Source of the DNA: Priestia koreensis
GTDB lineage: Bacteria > Bacillota > Bacilli > Bacillales > Bacillaceae_H
DNA length: 64,000 nucleotides
Direction of reading: 5' to 3'
Assembly: GCF_001274935.1 (NCBI RefSeq)
Contig: NZ_LILC01000002.1
Span: 515,924 to 579,923 of the forward strand
A program made the translations under genes and the position numbers. Under the pieces are notes generated by a model, which worked only from the letters and a program-made list of their open reading frames with translations, was not told the DNA's origin and did not search any database. This document shows, piece after piece, positions 36,233 through 45,801 of this stretch. How positions within the stretch are numbered: the first letter of the stretch is position 1; every line of letters begins with the position of its first letter.

Positions 36233-37303
36233 TTAATCATCCCAGCGCTTACTACTAATCTTCTCAATAATCTCATGAAGCTCATCTGGCTTATGAAACT
36301 CAATCGGTGAAGCGCCTTTTTCAAATAGAATGGATTCTGCTTCAATAACGGCTACGTAGCGACCGTTTACTTTGGCAAGGTGGATATTTTCCCCGAAGTC
36401 AGCGAGTAGACCTTTAATTTCCGTTTCGCCAAGCTTCATTTTTAACTCGGCTTCAGGCGTATGTTCGACGATATGAGCGGCTGCTTCAATGACCTGGTGC
36501 GTGTCTAATCGCTCCTGAAGCTCACGTTTTTCGCTCGTTGCCCACAGCTCCATATCCGATTCAAACTGCTCAAGCTCGGTGCTTTCTGGCTCAAATACTT
36601 CTGCGACGTGTTCTCGTACCATGTCCATTACTTGTGTTTTCATAATTTCTGTCATCGGCTCGTTGTAGTCGACAAATTTTAAGAAGTCCTCAAAGTAGCG
36701 AGCGTGTGATGACTGATGAATTTTCAGCTCGCCTTCTTCGACAATGCCTTCTTCAGGCATGTAGGGGTATTGAATGGATTTCATATTTTTCGTCGTAATC
36801 GCCATCTCGACGTTGCGAATTAAGCTCGATTCATCCGAAATGGATGCGACCTTTGGTTCGAAATCACACTTCATAATGAATACAAAGGGATCATCAAAGT
36901 ACTTGCGTAGCTTTGCGGAGGCAACTAAAAAAACGCCGCCACGAACTGCACTAGCATCTAAGTATGTACCAACAAATTGCTCAGAAAGCTCTTCGAATTC
37001 GTCTTTCGTTTCCGCATAACGCGCTTTATGAAACAAGTTGTAGTTCGGGTTTGAACCGAGGTCATAGCCTTCCTCTACGACAAAATAGCCAATCTTCGTT
37101 GGAACTTGTTCGGCCTTTGGATGACGTTCAACTTTTCGCTTTGATATTTTAGAAAGCTCTCCGTCTAAAAAATCCTTCAAGGCACTGTCTTCATAATCCT
37201 CTTGGTCTAACGTTTGAAAGTGCTTGTATTGTTTGCTTGTTTGTTCACCTTTTCCTTCTACTTGAATCACATAGAAGGAGAGGAAATTAAATTCAAAATC
37301 CAT
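36233..37303 (-). CDS. DUF3900-like conserved protein
   Basis: A 356-residue soluble, acidic protein (MDFEFNFLSFYVIQVEGKG..., VEEGYDLGSNPNYNLFHKAR, EYNEPMTEIMKTQVMDMVRE-like segments). The pattern recalls Bacillus proteins annotated DUF3900/DUF3898; I am moderately sure of the family and know no function. ATG 37303 is chosen: GGGTGAT lies before it and the longer upstream frame looks non-coding. It is divergent from the CDF transporter gene. No membrane or secretion signal is seen. Confidence 0.65.
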   Translation of the reverse strand: MDFEFNFLSFYVIQVEGKGEQTSKQYKHFQTLDQEDYEDSALKDFLDGELSKISKRKVERHPKAEQVPTKIGYFVVEEGYDLGSNPNYNLFHKARYAETKDEFEELSEQFVGTYLDASAVRGGVFLVASAKLRKYFDDPFVFIMKCDFEPKVASISDESSLIRNVEMAITTKNMKSIQYPYMPEEGIVEEGELKIHQSSHARYFEDFLKFVDYNEPMTEIMKTQVMDMVREHVAEVFEPESTELEQFESDMELWATSEKRELQERLDTHQVIEAAAHIVEHTPEAELKMKLGETEIKGLLADFGENIHLAKVNGRYVAVIEAESILFEKGASPIEFHKPDELHEIIEKISSKRWDD

Positions 37304-37461
37304 TTTATCACCCGTTTCTTTATATGCGCTTCCTACAGTATAAAAAGTAGAGGAGTTTTCGTCAATTTCACTCCGTTTAAAAATGAAAAATTTTACAAAG
37401 TGCGAACATGATTTTGCGAAGTTAAGGCACACTATAAAAAGCATAAAGGAGTGAGCGTATA

Positions 37462-38358
37462 GTGGATCTCAAACATTCAAAAAATATGGCTGGATTATCA
37501 ATTGTCAGCAACACTGTTGTAGTGACATTGAAACTTGTCGTTGGTATTATGACTGGCTCTGTTGCGATTGTCTCAGAAGCCATTCATTCATCACTAGACT
37601 TGGTTGCTTCGGTCATCGCATTTATTTCTGTTCGCTTATCGAACAATCCACCAGATGAAAAGCATCCGTACGGCCATGGTAAAATTGAAAATATCTCAGG
37701 AACCATTGAGACCATTCTTATTATGGTGGCAGGTATTTGGATTATTCAGGAGTCGATCGCAAAACTTAAGCATCCTGAACCGATTGAGCTACCGATGCTC
37801 GGAATAGGAGTTATGCTTTTAGGCGCACTAATTAATTTTATTGTCGGAAAGAAAATTCAAAAGGTAGGAGAAGCCACCAATTCTGTCGCAATGAAATCAA
37901 ACGGTCTTCATCTATTAACAGACGTATATTCGTCACTTGGTGTGGCCGTCAGCTTACTGCTTGTGACGTTAACGGATTGGCTCATTTTAGATCCATTAAT
38001 CGGGATTGCAATTGCCATTTATATTATTTGGGAAGCAATCGGTCTTGGAAAAGAATCGTTTCTTCCGCTCGTTGATATTCGCTTATCGGATGAGGAAGAA
38101 GAGGGGATCAAGAAGATTATTGAGAAGTATGGAAATCAGTTTATTGAATATCATCACTTTCGCACGAGACGATCAGGTGCGGATGAGCACGTAGACTTTC
38201 ACCTTGTTTTTCCCATTCAAACATCTTTAGACGAGGCTCATCGTGTTTCGCATGCGATTAAAAATGACATTCAAGAACAGTTTCCAAAATCAGAGGTGCT
38301 CATTCATTTAGAGCCTGAAACATCGGCCAAAACTTCTGAAGGATACGTAGTCGAATAG
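37462..38358 (+). CDS. Cation diffusion facilitator (CDF) metal transporter
   Basis: A 298-residue proton-coupled metal exporter with six membrane helices and a cytoplasmic C-terminal domain. Metal-site motifs are present: SEAIHSSLDLVAS in helix 2 (H and D), HPYGHGKIEN after it, and HLLTDVYSSLGVAV in helix 5 (H and D). The C-terminal part (HHFRTRRSGADEHVDFHLVF, HLEPE) fits the CDF regulatory domain. The H/D arrangement is compatible with zinc, iron or manganese; the substrate cannot be set from sequence. GTG 37462 follows AAGGAGTGAG. Confidence 0.9.
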   Translation: MDLKHSKNMAGLSIVSNTVVVTLKLVVGIMTGSVAIVSEAIHSSLDLVASVIAFISVRLSNNPPDEKHPYGHGKIENISGTIETILIMVAGIWIIQESIAKLKHPEPIELPMLGIGVMLLGALINFIVGKKIQKVGEATNSVAMKSNGLHLLTDVYSSLGVAVSLLLVTLTDWLILDPLIGIAIAIYIIWEAIGLGKESFLPLVDIRLSDEEEEGIKKIIEKYGNQFIEYHHFRTRRSGADEHVDFHLVFPIQTSLDEAHRVSHAIKNDIQEQFPKSEVLIHLEPETSAKTSEGYVVE

Positions 38359-38393
38359 AAAAAAGCTGCTCGGAATACTCCGAGCAGCTTTTT
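38359..38393. terminator. Bidirectional terminator between CDF and acyl-CoA synthetase genes
   Basis: AAAAAAGCTGCTCGG-AATA-CTCCGAGCAGCTTTTT is a strong symmetrical stem. Confidence 0.92.
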
Positions 38394-38395
38394 CG

Positions 38396-39976
38396 TTATG
38401 CTTGTGTTAATTGTTCTTCTTGTTTTCGAAGCTCAATGCGGCGAATTTTACCGGATTCAGTCTTCGGTAGGGCCTCGACAAACGATACTTTACGCGGATA
38501 TTTGTAAGGAGCAGTGACCGCTTTTACATGATCCTGTAATTCCTTTACAAGCTCATCGCTTTCCTTTACATCGTCGCGCAGTACGACAAAGGCTTTTACG
38601 ACATGTCCACGAATTGGATCAGGGCTTGCTACGACCGCACATTCACGAACAGCAGCGTGCTTGATTAGCGCATCCTCAACTTCGAATGGCCCAATCGTAT
38701 ATCCAGAGCTAATGATAATGTCATCACCGCGGCCTTCAAACCAGTAGTAGCCGTCCGCGTCTTTTGATGCTTTGTCACCAGTCAGGTAGTAGTTTCCGCG
38801 AAGCGCTGATTGTGTACGTTCAGGCTCTTTGTAGTACGTTTTGAAAAGTGCAGGGAAATCTTTACGTACTGCGATATCACCCACTTCACCAGCTTTCACA
38901 GGCTGTCCATCTTCATCAATAATATCAATGAACGCGTCAATGATTGGTTTCCCCATTGATCCAGGACGCATCGTTGTACCATCAAGGGTACCGATGAGAA
39001 GCGTATTTTCTGTTTGACCGTATCCATCACGTACTTGAATGTTAAAGTTGCGTTGAAAGACGTCAATCATTTCGCGATTAAGCGGTTCACCGGCAGATAC
39101 GGCGCTGCGAAGGTGAGACAGATCGAATGAAGCAAGATCATCAAGCTTCGCGATCAGGCGATATTCTGTTGGTGTACAGCATAGAACGTTAATTTGATGG
39201 TCTTGTAAAAGCTGCATGTATTGCTTCGCATCAAAGCGTCCGTTATAGACAAATCCAGTTGAGCCAGTACCTAATACAGAAAGGAATGGACTCCAAATCC
39301 ATTTTTGCCAGCCAGGACCTGCTGTTGCCCATACCGTATCGTTTTCTTTTATGTTTAGCCATTTTGTTGGGGCGATGCGTAAGTGAGCATATGCCCAACC
39401 GTGGCTATGAACAACACCTTTTGGATTTCCTGTTGTACCAGATGTATAGGAAAGAAGAGCCATATCATCTTTATGAGTAATCGGCGCTTCAAATGTCACA
39501 GAATGCTGGTCAAGAATCGGTTCTAGACGATCCCATCCCGCTACGTCTTCCCCAAATGTTAGCTTATGCTGTACTGATGGAGTCGGCTCTTTAATAAGGT
39601 CTACTTCCTCACAGTAATCATAATAGCTAATGACTGCTTTCGCTTCTGATTGATTTAAGCGGTAGGCGATATCTTTGGCACGCAGCATTTGCGAACCTGG
39701 GATAATGACTAACCCTGATTTAAAGGCAGCCAAATAGATCACGTACGATTGAACTAATCGAGGGACAATGACCATCATGCGATCCCCTTTTTTTAGCCCG
39801 AGCGCTTTTAATCCGTTTGCTAATTTATTTGCACGATCAATTAGCTCGCGGTAAGTTACTTCTTCGTGATTTCCTTCGTCATCATGCCACTTTAAGGCAA
39901 TTTTGTCCGAATAGTGTTTCTCTATTTCTTGTGTTAAATTGTATTGCTCTGGGGCAATTAAATCTGTTAACTTCAT
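38396..39976 (-). CDS. Acyl-CoA synthetase (YtcI/MbcS type)
   Basis: A 526-residue AMP-forming ligase that activates short or medium carboxylates with CoA. The P-loop motif LLSYTSGTTGNPKGVVHSHG, the motif DGYGQTENTLLIG, YLTGDKASKDADGYYWFEGR and the catalytic Lys in PKTESGKIRRIELR are all present. It resembles B. subtilis YtcI and MbcS-type 2-methylbutanoyl-CoA synthetases more than acetyl-CoA synthetase AcsA, which is longer. AAATTTGAGGAGGAAATACG lies before ATG 39976. It stands alone on the minus strand. Confidence 0.85.
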   Translation of the reverse strand: MKLTDLIAPEQYNLTQEIEKHYSDKIALKWHDDEGNHEEVTYRELIDRANKLANGLKALGLKKGDRMMVIVPRLVQSYVIYLAAFKSGLVIIPGSQMLRAKDIAYRLNQSEAKAVISYYDYCEEVDLIKEPTPSVQHKLTFGEDVAGWDRLEPILDQHSVTFEAPITHKDDMALLSYTSGTTGNPKGVVHSHGWAYAHLRIAPTKWLNIKENDTVWATAGPGWQKWIWSPFLSVLGTGSTGFVYNGRFDAKQYMQLLQDHQINVLCCTPTEYRLIAKLDDLASFDLSHLRSAVSAGEPLNREMIDVFQRNFNIQVRDGYGQTENTLLIGTLDGTTMRPGSMGKPIIDAFIDIIDEDGQPVKAGEVGDIAVRKDFPALFKTYYKEPERTQSALRGNYYLTGDKASKDADGYYWFEGRGDDIIISSGYTIGPFEVEDALIKHAAVRECAVVASPDPIRGHVVKAFVVLRDDVKESDELVKELQDHVKAVTAPYKYPRKVSFVEALPKTESGKIRRIELRKQEEQLTQA

Positions 39977-40303
39977 CGTATTTCCTCCTCAAATTTACGC
40001 TGAATTATCTTTTACAAACCGATGAATACGGCTCATCTGAATTCAGTCGTTCATCCTAACCCCACTGTATGACGCTTTCTCTTTTGTTAAAAATCCCACG
40101 TAGCTTATCTTACTTCTCTTCTATTATATAACTAAACATTATTACCTGCTACTAATATGTGTTATAAATTATTTTTAATTTTCTATCAATTTCTAATGAA
40201 AATAATTTTTATGCAAAAAAGTTTTAAAAACATGTCTAACTTTCTGAAAGTGGGGAAATACACTATCAATAAACCATTTAGAATGAAAAGGGAGAGAATA
40301 AAA
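39977..40303. other. Intergenic region, no gene seen
   Basis: About 325 A/T-rich bases between divergent genes. The plus frame from 40157 into the next gene has no ribosome-binding site in its first part. I see no convincing operator; a weak cre-like match (10 of 14) was not accepted. Confidence 0.4.
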
Positions 40304-40597
40304 ATGATGGTACTGGACGGATATGAACAAGTGGAGAAGGAACCGTTAGCAGCGATCGACGCTAAGCAGTTAAATATGGAGGCCATGATGTCTGACCTGA
40401 CAAACCTAGCGCTTTCTGATTTAAAAAATGAGTATGCAAACCATATCGCTTGCTGTGAGCAACGTATTGCACAGACAAAGGAAATGGCAAAGAACGTCTT
40501 CTCACCGAGCATCTGCAATCCGCTTATTGAAGAAGCCGAATTTCAAATTAAAAAGTTCCGAAAAAAGATGGCGCTTATTGAATTATTATTAAAATGA
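40304..40597 (+). CDS. Hypothetical 97-residue protein
   Basis: A soluble, probably all-helical protein beginning MMVLDGYEQVEKEPLAAIDA, with a central EYANHIACCEQRIAQTKEMA and a Lys-rich end. I do not recognise it. GGGAGAGA lies seven bases before ATG 40304, so the longer frames are rejected. A hairpin terminator (about 40614-40658) follows. The Cys pair and the size recall small spore- or biofilm-related Bacillus proteins, but that is only an impression. Confidence 0.6.
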   Translation: MMVLDGYEQVEKEPLAAIDAKQLNMEAMMSDLTNLALSDLKNEYANHIACCEQRIAQTKEMAKNVFSPSICNPLIEEAEFQIKKFRKKMALIELLLK

Positions 40598-40613
40598 TTA
40601 CATAACTAAACAA

Positions 40614-40658
40614 ATGAAGAAGCCTTTTTTACCACTATTTGGTCAAGGAGGCTTCTTT
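40614..40658 (+). terminator. Terminator after the 97-residue protein gene
   Basis: GAAGAAGCC and GGCTTCTTTTC pair across a long loop that contains the weak inner pair ACCACTATTTGGT. Confidence 0.6.
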
Positions 40659-40679
40659 TCGTATGAGTAAAATAAGAAA

Positions 40680-41078
40680 TTACTGAGCAAGTGATGCCTT
40701 AGGAGGGAGGTGAGCCTCTAAGTCCTTTTCCAAATCTTTATCCATAATGAATACTTCTATTCGCTCACCTATTTTTGTGCTTGTATCGCTATGGCTTGAA
40801 AGCACTTTACAGCCTGTATGCTCTTCGATGACGTCTTCGAAATGCTTGCTGTACATTTCTCGAAGTAGCTGTCTCATCTGCTTGACGAGCTTTCGTCCGT
40901 TGTCGTTTTCAACCAAATGTTTTTCTTCCACGGTTAGTACACCCTTAAATCGAGTAATAACCATATCCTGAATAATGTATGTTTTCGCTTCCTGTGGACC
41001 ACGGCCCATGAGCTCACGCTGTACTTTAATCAAAGATTCACTAATTTCAGCTTCTAATTTTCGTTTTGTTAACGGCAC
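40680..41078 (-). CDS. DUF2294 family protein (YbcI-like)
   Basis: A 132-residue protein with the DUF2294 pattern: ISESLIKVQRELMGRGPQEA, TYIIQDMVITRFKGVLTVEE, and a closing VLSSHSDTSTKIGERIEVFI. Members occur in many Firmicutes and cyanobacteria, often next to ion-transport genes; the function is unknown. The start ATG 41078 has GGAGGGT upstream. It is divergent from the kdp operon, which may or may not be meaningful. Confidence 0.85.
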   Translation of the reverse strand: MPLTKRKLEAEISESLIKVQRELMGRGPQEAKTYIIQDMVITRFKGVLTVEEKHLVENDNGRKLVKQMRQLLREMYSKHFEDVIEEHTGCKVLSSHSDTSTKIGERIEVFIMDKDLEKDLEAHLPPKASLAQ

Positions 41079-41251
41079 GATCTGTACCCTCCTAAGTTTT
41101 GACGATCCATCTGTTTTTGACTTGCAGTGAAGTTGAACTAATAGTAATAGGCGTTTTTAGGATTGTCAATGCCTATTTTTTTGTGTGCGTTTGGAAATGG
41201 GTGGAATAAACGAGTAGCAAAAGAAAAAAGAAAAAAATTTCAAAAAGGGTA

Positions 41252-41280
41252 TTTACAAGTTTTGGTCCACGGCGTAAAAT
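41252..41280 (+). promoter_or_regulatory. SigA promoter of the kdp operon
   Basis: TTTACA (41252-41257), 17 bases, TAAAAT (41275-41280), just upstream of the c-di-AMP aptamer. Confidence 0.65.
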
Positions 41281-41286
41281 AAACCT

Positions 41287-41440
41287 CGTAATCAATCAAT
41301 TACATATCGGCCTAGTCTCCTGAGGGAGAACGGAGGAACCAATTTTTTGGGGTTAATTCTACGATTTTGTAGAAGGGATGAGATACTCTTTCGCCATCCT
41401 ACCCGTCAGCTAACTTCGTCGGCTAAAGCGAAGGAGGTCG
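41287..41440 (+). promoter_or_regulatory. Cyclic di-AMP riboswitch (ydaO/yuaA)
   Basis: The core CGGAGGAACCAATTTTTT, GGGGTTAATTC, the variable stem with AAGGGATGAGA, and ACCCGTCAGCTAACTTCGTC match the ydaO consensus. In Bacillus it turns off potassium-uptake genes when c-di-AMP is high; a ydaO element before kdp has been described in B. thuringiensis. The terminator at 41445-41468 fits an off-switch. Confidence 0.93.
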
Positions 41441-41444
41441 TAGA

Positions 41445-41468
41445 CCACCTTGTTCAGGTGTTTTTTTT
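41445..41468 (+). terminator. c-di-AMP riboswitch terminator
   Basis: CACCT-TGTTC-AGGTG is a short stem followed by eight T residues directly after the aptamer. Confidence 0.8.
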
Positions 41469-41544
41469 GTGCGTTTTTTTCGTGCTTAGAAAATACTTGA
41501 TGTAATTGAGGTCTTTTTATTTTGCCTACAAACCAATCATAACT

Positions 41545-41717
41545 GAAAAAGTATGGGAGACAGAACGTAGAGGAAGCGTGTGCTTGCTAGACGTTACGTA
41601 GACCGATGAGTACTTTTTCTCCACAGAATGATCATGAAGCGTGATCTTGGATGTTTTTATTCAAGTATCTTTCTTTATGGTCTTATGGGGGGAAAGTAAG
41701 CATCGGTCTATTTTTTT
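41545..41717 (+). promoter_or_regulatory. Second structured leader element before kdp
   Basis: GAAAAAGTA (41545-41553) can pair with TACTTTTTC (41611-41619), enclosing a nested hairpin AACGT...AAGC-GTGT-GCTT...ACGTT (41564-41595). TAGACCGATG (41599-41608) can pair with CATCGGTCTA (41701-41710), which leads into a T7 run. The two long pairings cross each other, so they form a pseudoknot or alternative structures, as in a terminator/antiterminator switch. I recognise no known riboswitch class. Confidence 0.6.
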
Positions 41718-41814
41718 GTTTTCGGCTTGTTCTATTCATATAGAGAACGGAGAGCGCAGGCAGGACGCATATTCGCTTTTTTGGGAGGCGCAATGAGAAA
41801 GGGAGGAAGAAACA

Positions 41815-41904
41815 ATGGATTTTGTAGCACTAGCCATGACGGGGGTCATTTTTCTAGCATTCTACGGATTTATCGCATTTTGTGACAACATCATTAAAGA
41901 ATAA
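41815..41904 (+). CDS. Tiny hydrophobic protein upstream of kdpF
   Basis: A 29-residue ORF, MDFVALAMTGVIFLAFYGFI then AFCDNIIKE, with one membrane helix and an acidic/basic tail. GGGAGGAAG precedes ATG 41815 at good spacing. It ends 12 bases before kdpF, whose own ribosome site follows. It may be a second KdpF-like stabilising peptide of the Kdp complex. I know no named family for it. Confidence 0.65.
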   Translation: MDFVALAMTGVIFLAFYGFIAFCDNIIKE

Positions 41905-41916
41905 GGAGGGGACGAA

Positions 41917-41994
41917 GTGATCGTTCTCATCGTACTAGTCATTGGAGTGGCTGTTTATCTACTTGATGCACTCATTCATCCTGAAAAATATTAA
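41917..41994 (+). CDS. kdpF: Potassium-transporting ATPase subunit KdpF
   Basis: A 25-residue single-helix peptide, MIVLIVLVIGVAVYLLDALI ending HPEKY, which fits KdpF (typically 25-30 residues ending in PE/PEKF). KdpF stabilises the KdpABC complex in the membrane. AAGGAGGGG lies before GTG 41917, and kdpA follows after 25 bases. Confidence 0.85.
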   Translation: MIVLIVLVIGVAVYLLDALIHPEKY

Positions 41995-42019
41995 CTGACA
42001 CGTTTCGGAGGAGAAAAAT

Positions 42020-43693
42020 ATGGACGTTTTACAAATGGGGATCGTGCTCGTCATCGTTCTATTCCTAGCCATTATAATGGGGCGATATATTTCACAAGCA
42101 TTTTCACTTGAAGGAACAAGGCTTGATTCCATTTTTGGTGGTGTTGAAAAAGGAGTTTATAAGCTTGGTGGTATTTCAACGGCTGACATGACGTGGAAGC
42201 AATATGCGAAAGCATTGCTTTTAAGTAATATCGTCATGTTCGGAATTGGATATCTCATTGTCAGAATGCAAGGGTTCCTACCAGGCAACCCAAGCAATAT
42301 TGCCGGCATGGACCCACTCTTGTCCTTTAACACAATTTCAAGCTTTTTGACAAATACGAACTTACAGCACTACAGCGGTGAGTCAGGGCTTTCATACTTT
42401 TCACAAATGAGCGTCATTATGTATTTGATGTTCACGACGCCAGCAACAGGGCTAGCACTTTGTATCGCATTTTTCCGTGGTTTAACAGGAAAACGCACCA
42501 TTGGGAATTTTTACGTTGATTTAGTACGTGCGCATACGCGTATTTTAATTCCGCTTTCGGTTATCGTAGGTATTCTACTAATTGCACAAGGAGTGCCACA
42601 AACGCTTCATGCGACTGTTCAAGCAACAACGATCGAAGGCATTCAGCAGCAAATTGCTAGAGGACCTGTTGCAGCACTAGAGTCCATCAAACATTTAGGA
42701 ACGAATGGAGGAGGATTCTTTGGGGTTAACTCGGCTCATCCATTTGAAAATCCGACACCACTAACAAACGTTCTTGAAATCATCTCGATGTTTTTAATTC
42801 CAGCGTCGTTGCCATTTGCCTTTGGACATATGGCGAAAAGCCGCAAGCAAGGATGGATTTTCTTTTCAGCTATGGCACTTATGTTTGTTGCCTTTTTAAG
42901 TCTAGCGTATATTGCAGAAAGCAACGGCAACCCAGCGCTAGAAAAAATCGGTCTTTCTCAATCAGAAGGTAGCATGGAAGGTAAGGAAGTGCGGTTTGGC
43001 ATTGCTCAAAGCGCATTGTTTACAACCGTTACAACCGCTGCCACAACAGGAACAGTTAATAATATGCATGATACTCTCACACCGCTTGGTGGCATTGTTC
43101 CTCTTGGATTAATGATGCTTAACTGCGTATTTGGCGGTGATGGTGTAGGAACAATTAACATGTTGATGTATGCCATTTTAGCCGTCTTCTTAGCAGGTCT
43201 TATGGTAGGGCGCACACCTGAATTTTTAGGAAGAAAAATTGAAGGAAAAGAAATGAAGCTTATTGCGATTACGATTTTGGTTCATCCCATCATTACCTTA
43301 TTGCCAACAGCATGGGCACTCGTAACAAGTATGGGGTCATCAGCCATTTCAAATGCCGGATTCCACGGTATTTCACAAGTTTTATATGAATTTACATCAT
43401 CCGCTGCCAATAACGGCTCTGGATTTGAAGGATTAGGGGATAATACACCGTTTTGGAATGTGTCGACGGGAATTGTCATGCTTCTCGGAAGGTATTTATC
43501 TATGATCGCGATGATTGCAGTAGCAGGATCATTATTAGCGAAAAAACCAGTTCCAGAAACGCTTGGGACATTTAAAACAGATAATAGCACGTTCATGGTC
43601 ATTTTGTTATCTACCGTATTAATTGTGGGAGCGTTAACGTTCTTCCCAGTTATTGCCCTTGGTCCTATTGCAGAGTGGCTCACGATTCGCTAG
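42020..43693 (+). CDS. kdpA: Potassium-transporting ATPase subunit A
   Basis: The potassium-binding, channel-like subunit of the KdpFABC pump. The 557-residue product has about ten membrane helices and the selectivity-filter loops typical of KdpA: LSFNTISSFLTNTNLQHYSG, LGTNGGGFFGVNSAHPFENP, TTAATTGTVNNMHDTLTPLGG and FTSSAANNGSGFEGLGDNTP. Length matches KdpA (about 557). GGAGGAG precedes ATG 42020. It is first of the kdpABC block, under c-di-AMP riboswitch control. Confidence 0.98.
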   Translation: MDVLQMGIVLVIVLFLAIIMGRYISQAFSLEGTRLDSIFGGVEKGVYKLGGISTADMTWKQYAKALLLSNIVMFGIGYLIVRMQGFLPGNPSNIAGMDPLLSFNTISSFLTNTNLQHYSGESGLSYFSQMSVIMYLMFTTPATGLALCIAFFRGLTGKRTIGNFYVDLVRAHTRILIPLSVIVGILLIAQGVPQTLHATVQATTIEGIQQQIARGPVAALESIKHLGTNGGGFFGVNSAHPFENPTPLTNVLEIISMFLIPASLPFAFGHMAKSRKQGWIFFSAMALMFVAFLSLAYIAESNGNPALEKIGLSQSEGSMEGKEVRFGIAQSALFTTVTTAATTGTVNNMHDTLTPLGGIVPLGLMMLNCVFGGDGVGTINMLMYAILAVFLAGLMVGRTPEFLGRKIEGKEMKLIAITILVHPIITLLPTAWALVTSMGSSAISNAGFHGISQVLYEFTSSAANNGSGFEGLGDNTPFWNVSTGIVMLLGRYLSMIAMIAVAGSLLAKKPVPETLGTFKTDNSTFMVILLSTVLIVGALTFFPVIALGPIAEWLTIR

Positions 43694-43735
43694 AGAGTGC
43701 ATGTTTAAGAGTGATATAAAAAAGGAGTCTTTTCG

Positions 43736-45772
43736 ATGAATAGCAATCGCAAAACGCTTAATAATCAAATTATGAAACAGGCAGCTAGTGATGCCTTTAA
43801 AAAATTTCATCCACGCATCATGGCTAAAAACCCGGTGATGTTTGTTGTAGAAATTGGGTTTGTCATTACGCTCGTACTCAGTATTTTTCCTACCTTATTC
43901 GGTAAGGGAGAAAGTGCCCTCTACAATGCTGGGGTGAGCTTCATTCTGTTTTTAACGATTTTATTTGCCAACTTTGCTGAGGCGCTTGCAGAAGGGCGTG
44001 GAAAAGCACAGGCAGATAGTTTAAAGAAAACGAAGCAGGACACAAAAGCAACGCTTCTTTTACCAACCGGGACGACGAAGCTCGTAAGCTCAACGGATCT
44101 TCGAAAAGGAGACGTCGTCATTGTAGAAGCCAATGAGTTAATCCCAAGTGATGGGGAAGTGATTCAAGGGGTAGCATCTGTCGATGAATCGGCGATAACA
44201 GGTGAATCTGCACCTGTTATTAAAGAATCGGGTGGAGACTTCAGCTCAGTTACTGGTGGAACAAGGGTTGTGAGTGACAGAATTAAGGTGAAGATCACAA
44301 CGAACTCTGGAGAGTCATTTCTAGACCGAATGATTGGACTAGTGGAAGGAGCAAAACGTCAAAAAACGCCAAATGAAATTGCGTTAAACACGCTTCTTGT
44401 TAGCTTAACCCTTATCTTTTTAATCGTCTGTACGACACTTGTTCCGATTTCTTCATATGTAAACGCGACTGTACCGATTGCGACGCTAATTGCGCTGTTA
44501 GTCTGTTTGATTCCGACTACGATCGGAGGATTACTATCTGCAATTGGAATCGCAGGGATGGACCGGGTCACACAGTTTAATGTTATTGCGATGTCAGGAA
44601 AAGCGGTCGAAGCTGCAGGTGATATTAATACGATTATTCTTGATAAGACCGGAACAATCACGCATGGAAATCGTATGGCAGCTTCTTTTATTATGATAAA
44701 CAAAGTATCAAAAGAAGAGTTAAATTCCATCGCTCTTCACACGTCTCTTCATGATGAGACGCCTGAAGGTCGATCCATCGTTGAACTTGCGAAAAAGCTT
44801 GGGGTACCAAGGGAAGAATTTAAAATAGAAGGATCTCATGGAGTAGAATTTAAAGCAGAAACACGCATGAGCGGAACTGATTTTAACACAGGACGAGTGG
44901 TGAGAAAAGGCGCAGTTGAGGCGATTAAGCAGTTTGTATTAGAACAAGGTGGAAGCATACCGAGTGACTTGGATATGCGTACGAAGCAAATTGCGATAGA
45001 AGGGGGAACACCACTAGCTGTTTCAGAAGGAAATCGTATCGTCGGGCTCATCTATTTAAAGGATACGGTGAAGCCTGGCATGAAAGAACGTTTTGAAGAG
45101 CTACGAAGAATGGGCATTAAGACCGTTATGTGTACAGGTGATAATCCATTAACAGCTGCGACGATCGCAAAAGAAGCTGGGGTGGATGAGTTTATCGCCG
45201 AAGCGAAGCCGGAAGATAAGATCGCTGTTATCAAAAAAGAACAGTCTGAAGGAAAGCTAGTAGCGATGACGGGAGATGGAACAAATGATGCACCGGCACT
45301 TGCTCAAGCTGACGTCGGAATTGCGATGAACAGTGGAACAATTGCGGCGAAAGAAGCCGCAAACATGGTCGATCTGGATTCAAATCCAACAAAAATCATT
45401 GAAGTTGTTTCGATTGGAAAGCAGTTGCTTATGACGCGCGGAGCTCTTACGACCTTTAGTATCGCAAATGACGTAGCAAAATATTTTGCGATCATCCCTG
45501 CGATGTTTATGCTCGCAATTCCGCAGATGCAGTCACTGAACATCATGCGTCTTGCGACACCGGAAAGTGCTATTTTGTCCGCGCTCATTTTTAATGCGGT
45601 AATCATCCCACTCCTTATTCCTCTCGCTATGAAAGGGGTAAAGTATGTACCAATGAGCGCAACAAAGCTATTAAATCGAAATCTCTTTATCTATGGATTA
45701 GGTGGCATCATTGCACCGTTCTTTGGGATTAAAGTAATCGATTTACTTCTAACGTTACTACATGTAGCATGA
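43736..45772 (+). CDS. kdpB: Potassium-transporting ATPase ATP-binding subunit B
   Basis: The P-type ATPase (P1A) subunit that powers potassium uptake. The 678-residue product has the TGES actuator motif ([20 protein letters not shown]), the phosphorylation site [12 protein letters not shown] (D303), the nucleotide site around [13 protein letters not shown], and the hinge [20 protein letters not shown]. About seven membrane helices. AAAAAGGAGTC precedes ATG 43736. It lies between kdpA and kdpC as usual. Confidence 0.98.
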   Translation: MNSNRKTLNNQIMKQAASDAFKKFHPRIMAKNPVMFVVEIGFVITLVLSIFPTLFGKGESALYNAGVSFILFLTILFANFAEALAEGRGKAQADSLKKTKQDTKATLLLPTGTTKLVSSTDLRKGDVVIVEANELIPSDGEVIQGVASVDESAITGESAPVIKESGGDFSSVTGGTRVVSDRIKVKITTNSGESFLDRMIGLVEGAKRQKTPNEIALNTLLVSLTLIFLIVCTTLVPISSYVNATVPIATLIALLVCLIPTTIGGLLSAIGIAGMDRVTQFNVIAMSGKAVEAAGDINTIILDKTGTITHGNRMAASFIMINKVSKEELNSIALHTSLHDETPEGRSIVELAKKLGVPREEFKIEGSHGVEFKAETRMSGTDFNTGRVVRKGAVEAIKQFVLEQGGSIPSDLDMRTKQIAIEGGTPLAVSEGNRIVGLIYLKDTVKPGMKERFEELRRMGIKTVMCTGDNPLTAATIAKEAGVDEFIAEAKPEDKIAVIKKEQSEGKLVAMTGDGTNDAPALAQADVGIAMNSGTIAAKEAANMVDLDSNPTKIIEVVSIGKQLLMTRGALTTFSIANDVAKYFAIIPAMFMLAIPQMQSLNIMRLATPESAILSALIFNAVIIPLLIPLAMKGVKYVPMSATKLLNRNLFIYGLGGIIAPFFGIKVIDLLLTLLHVA

Positions 45773-45801
45773 GAAAACTATAGAGAATAAAGGTGAGGAA
45801 A

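Noticed and set aside
40060..40090. cre-like site before the acyl-CoA synthetase gene
   Set aside because: Only about 10 of 14 positions fit the consensus.
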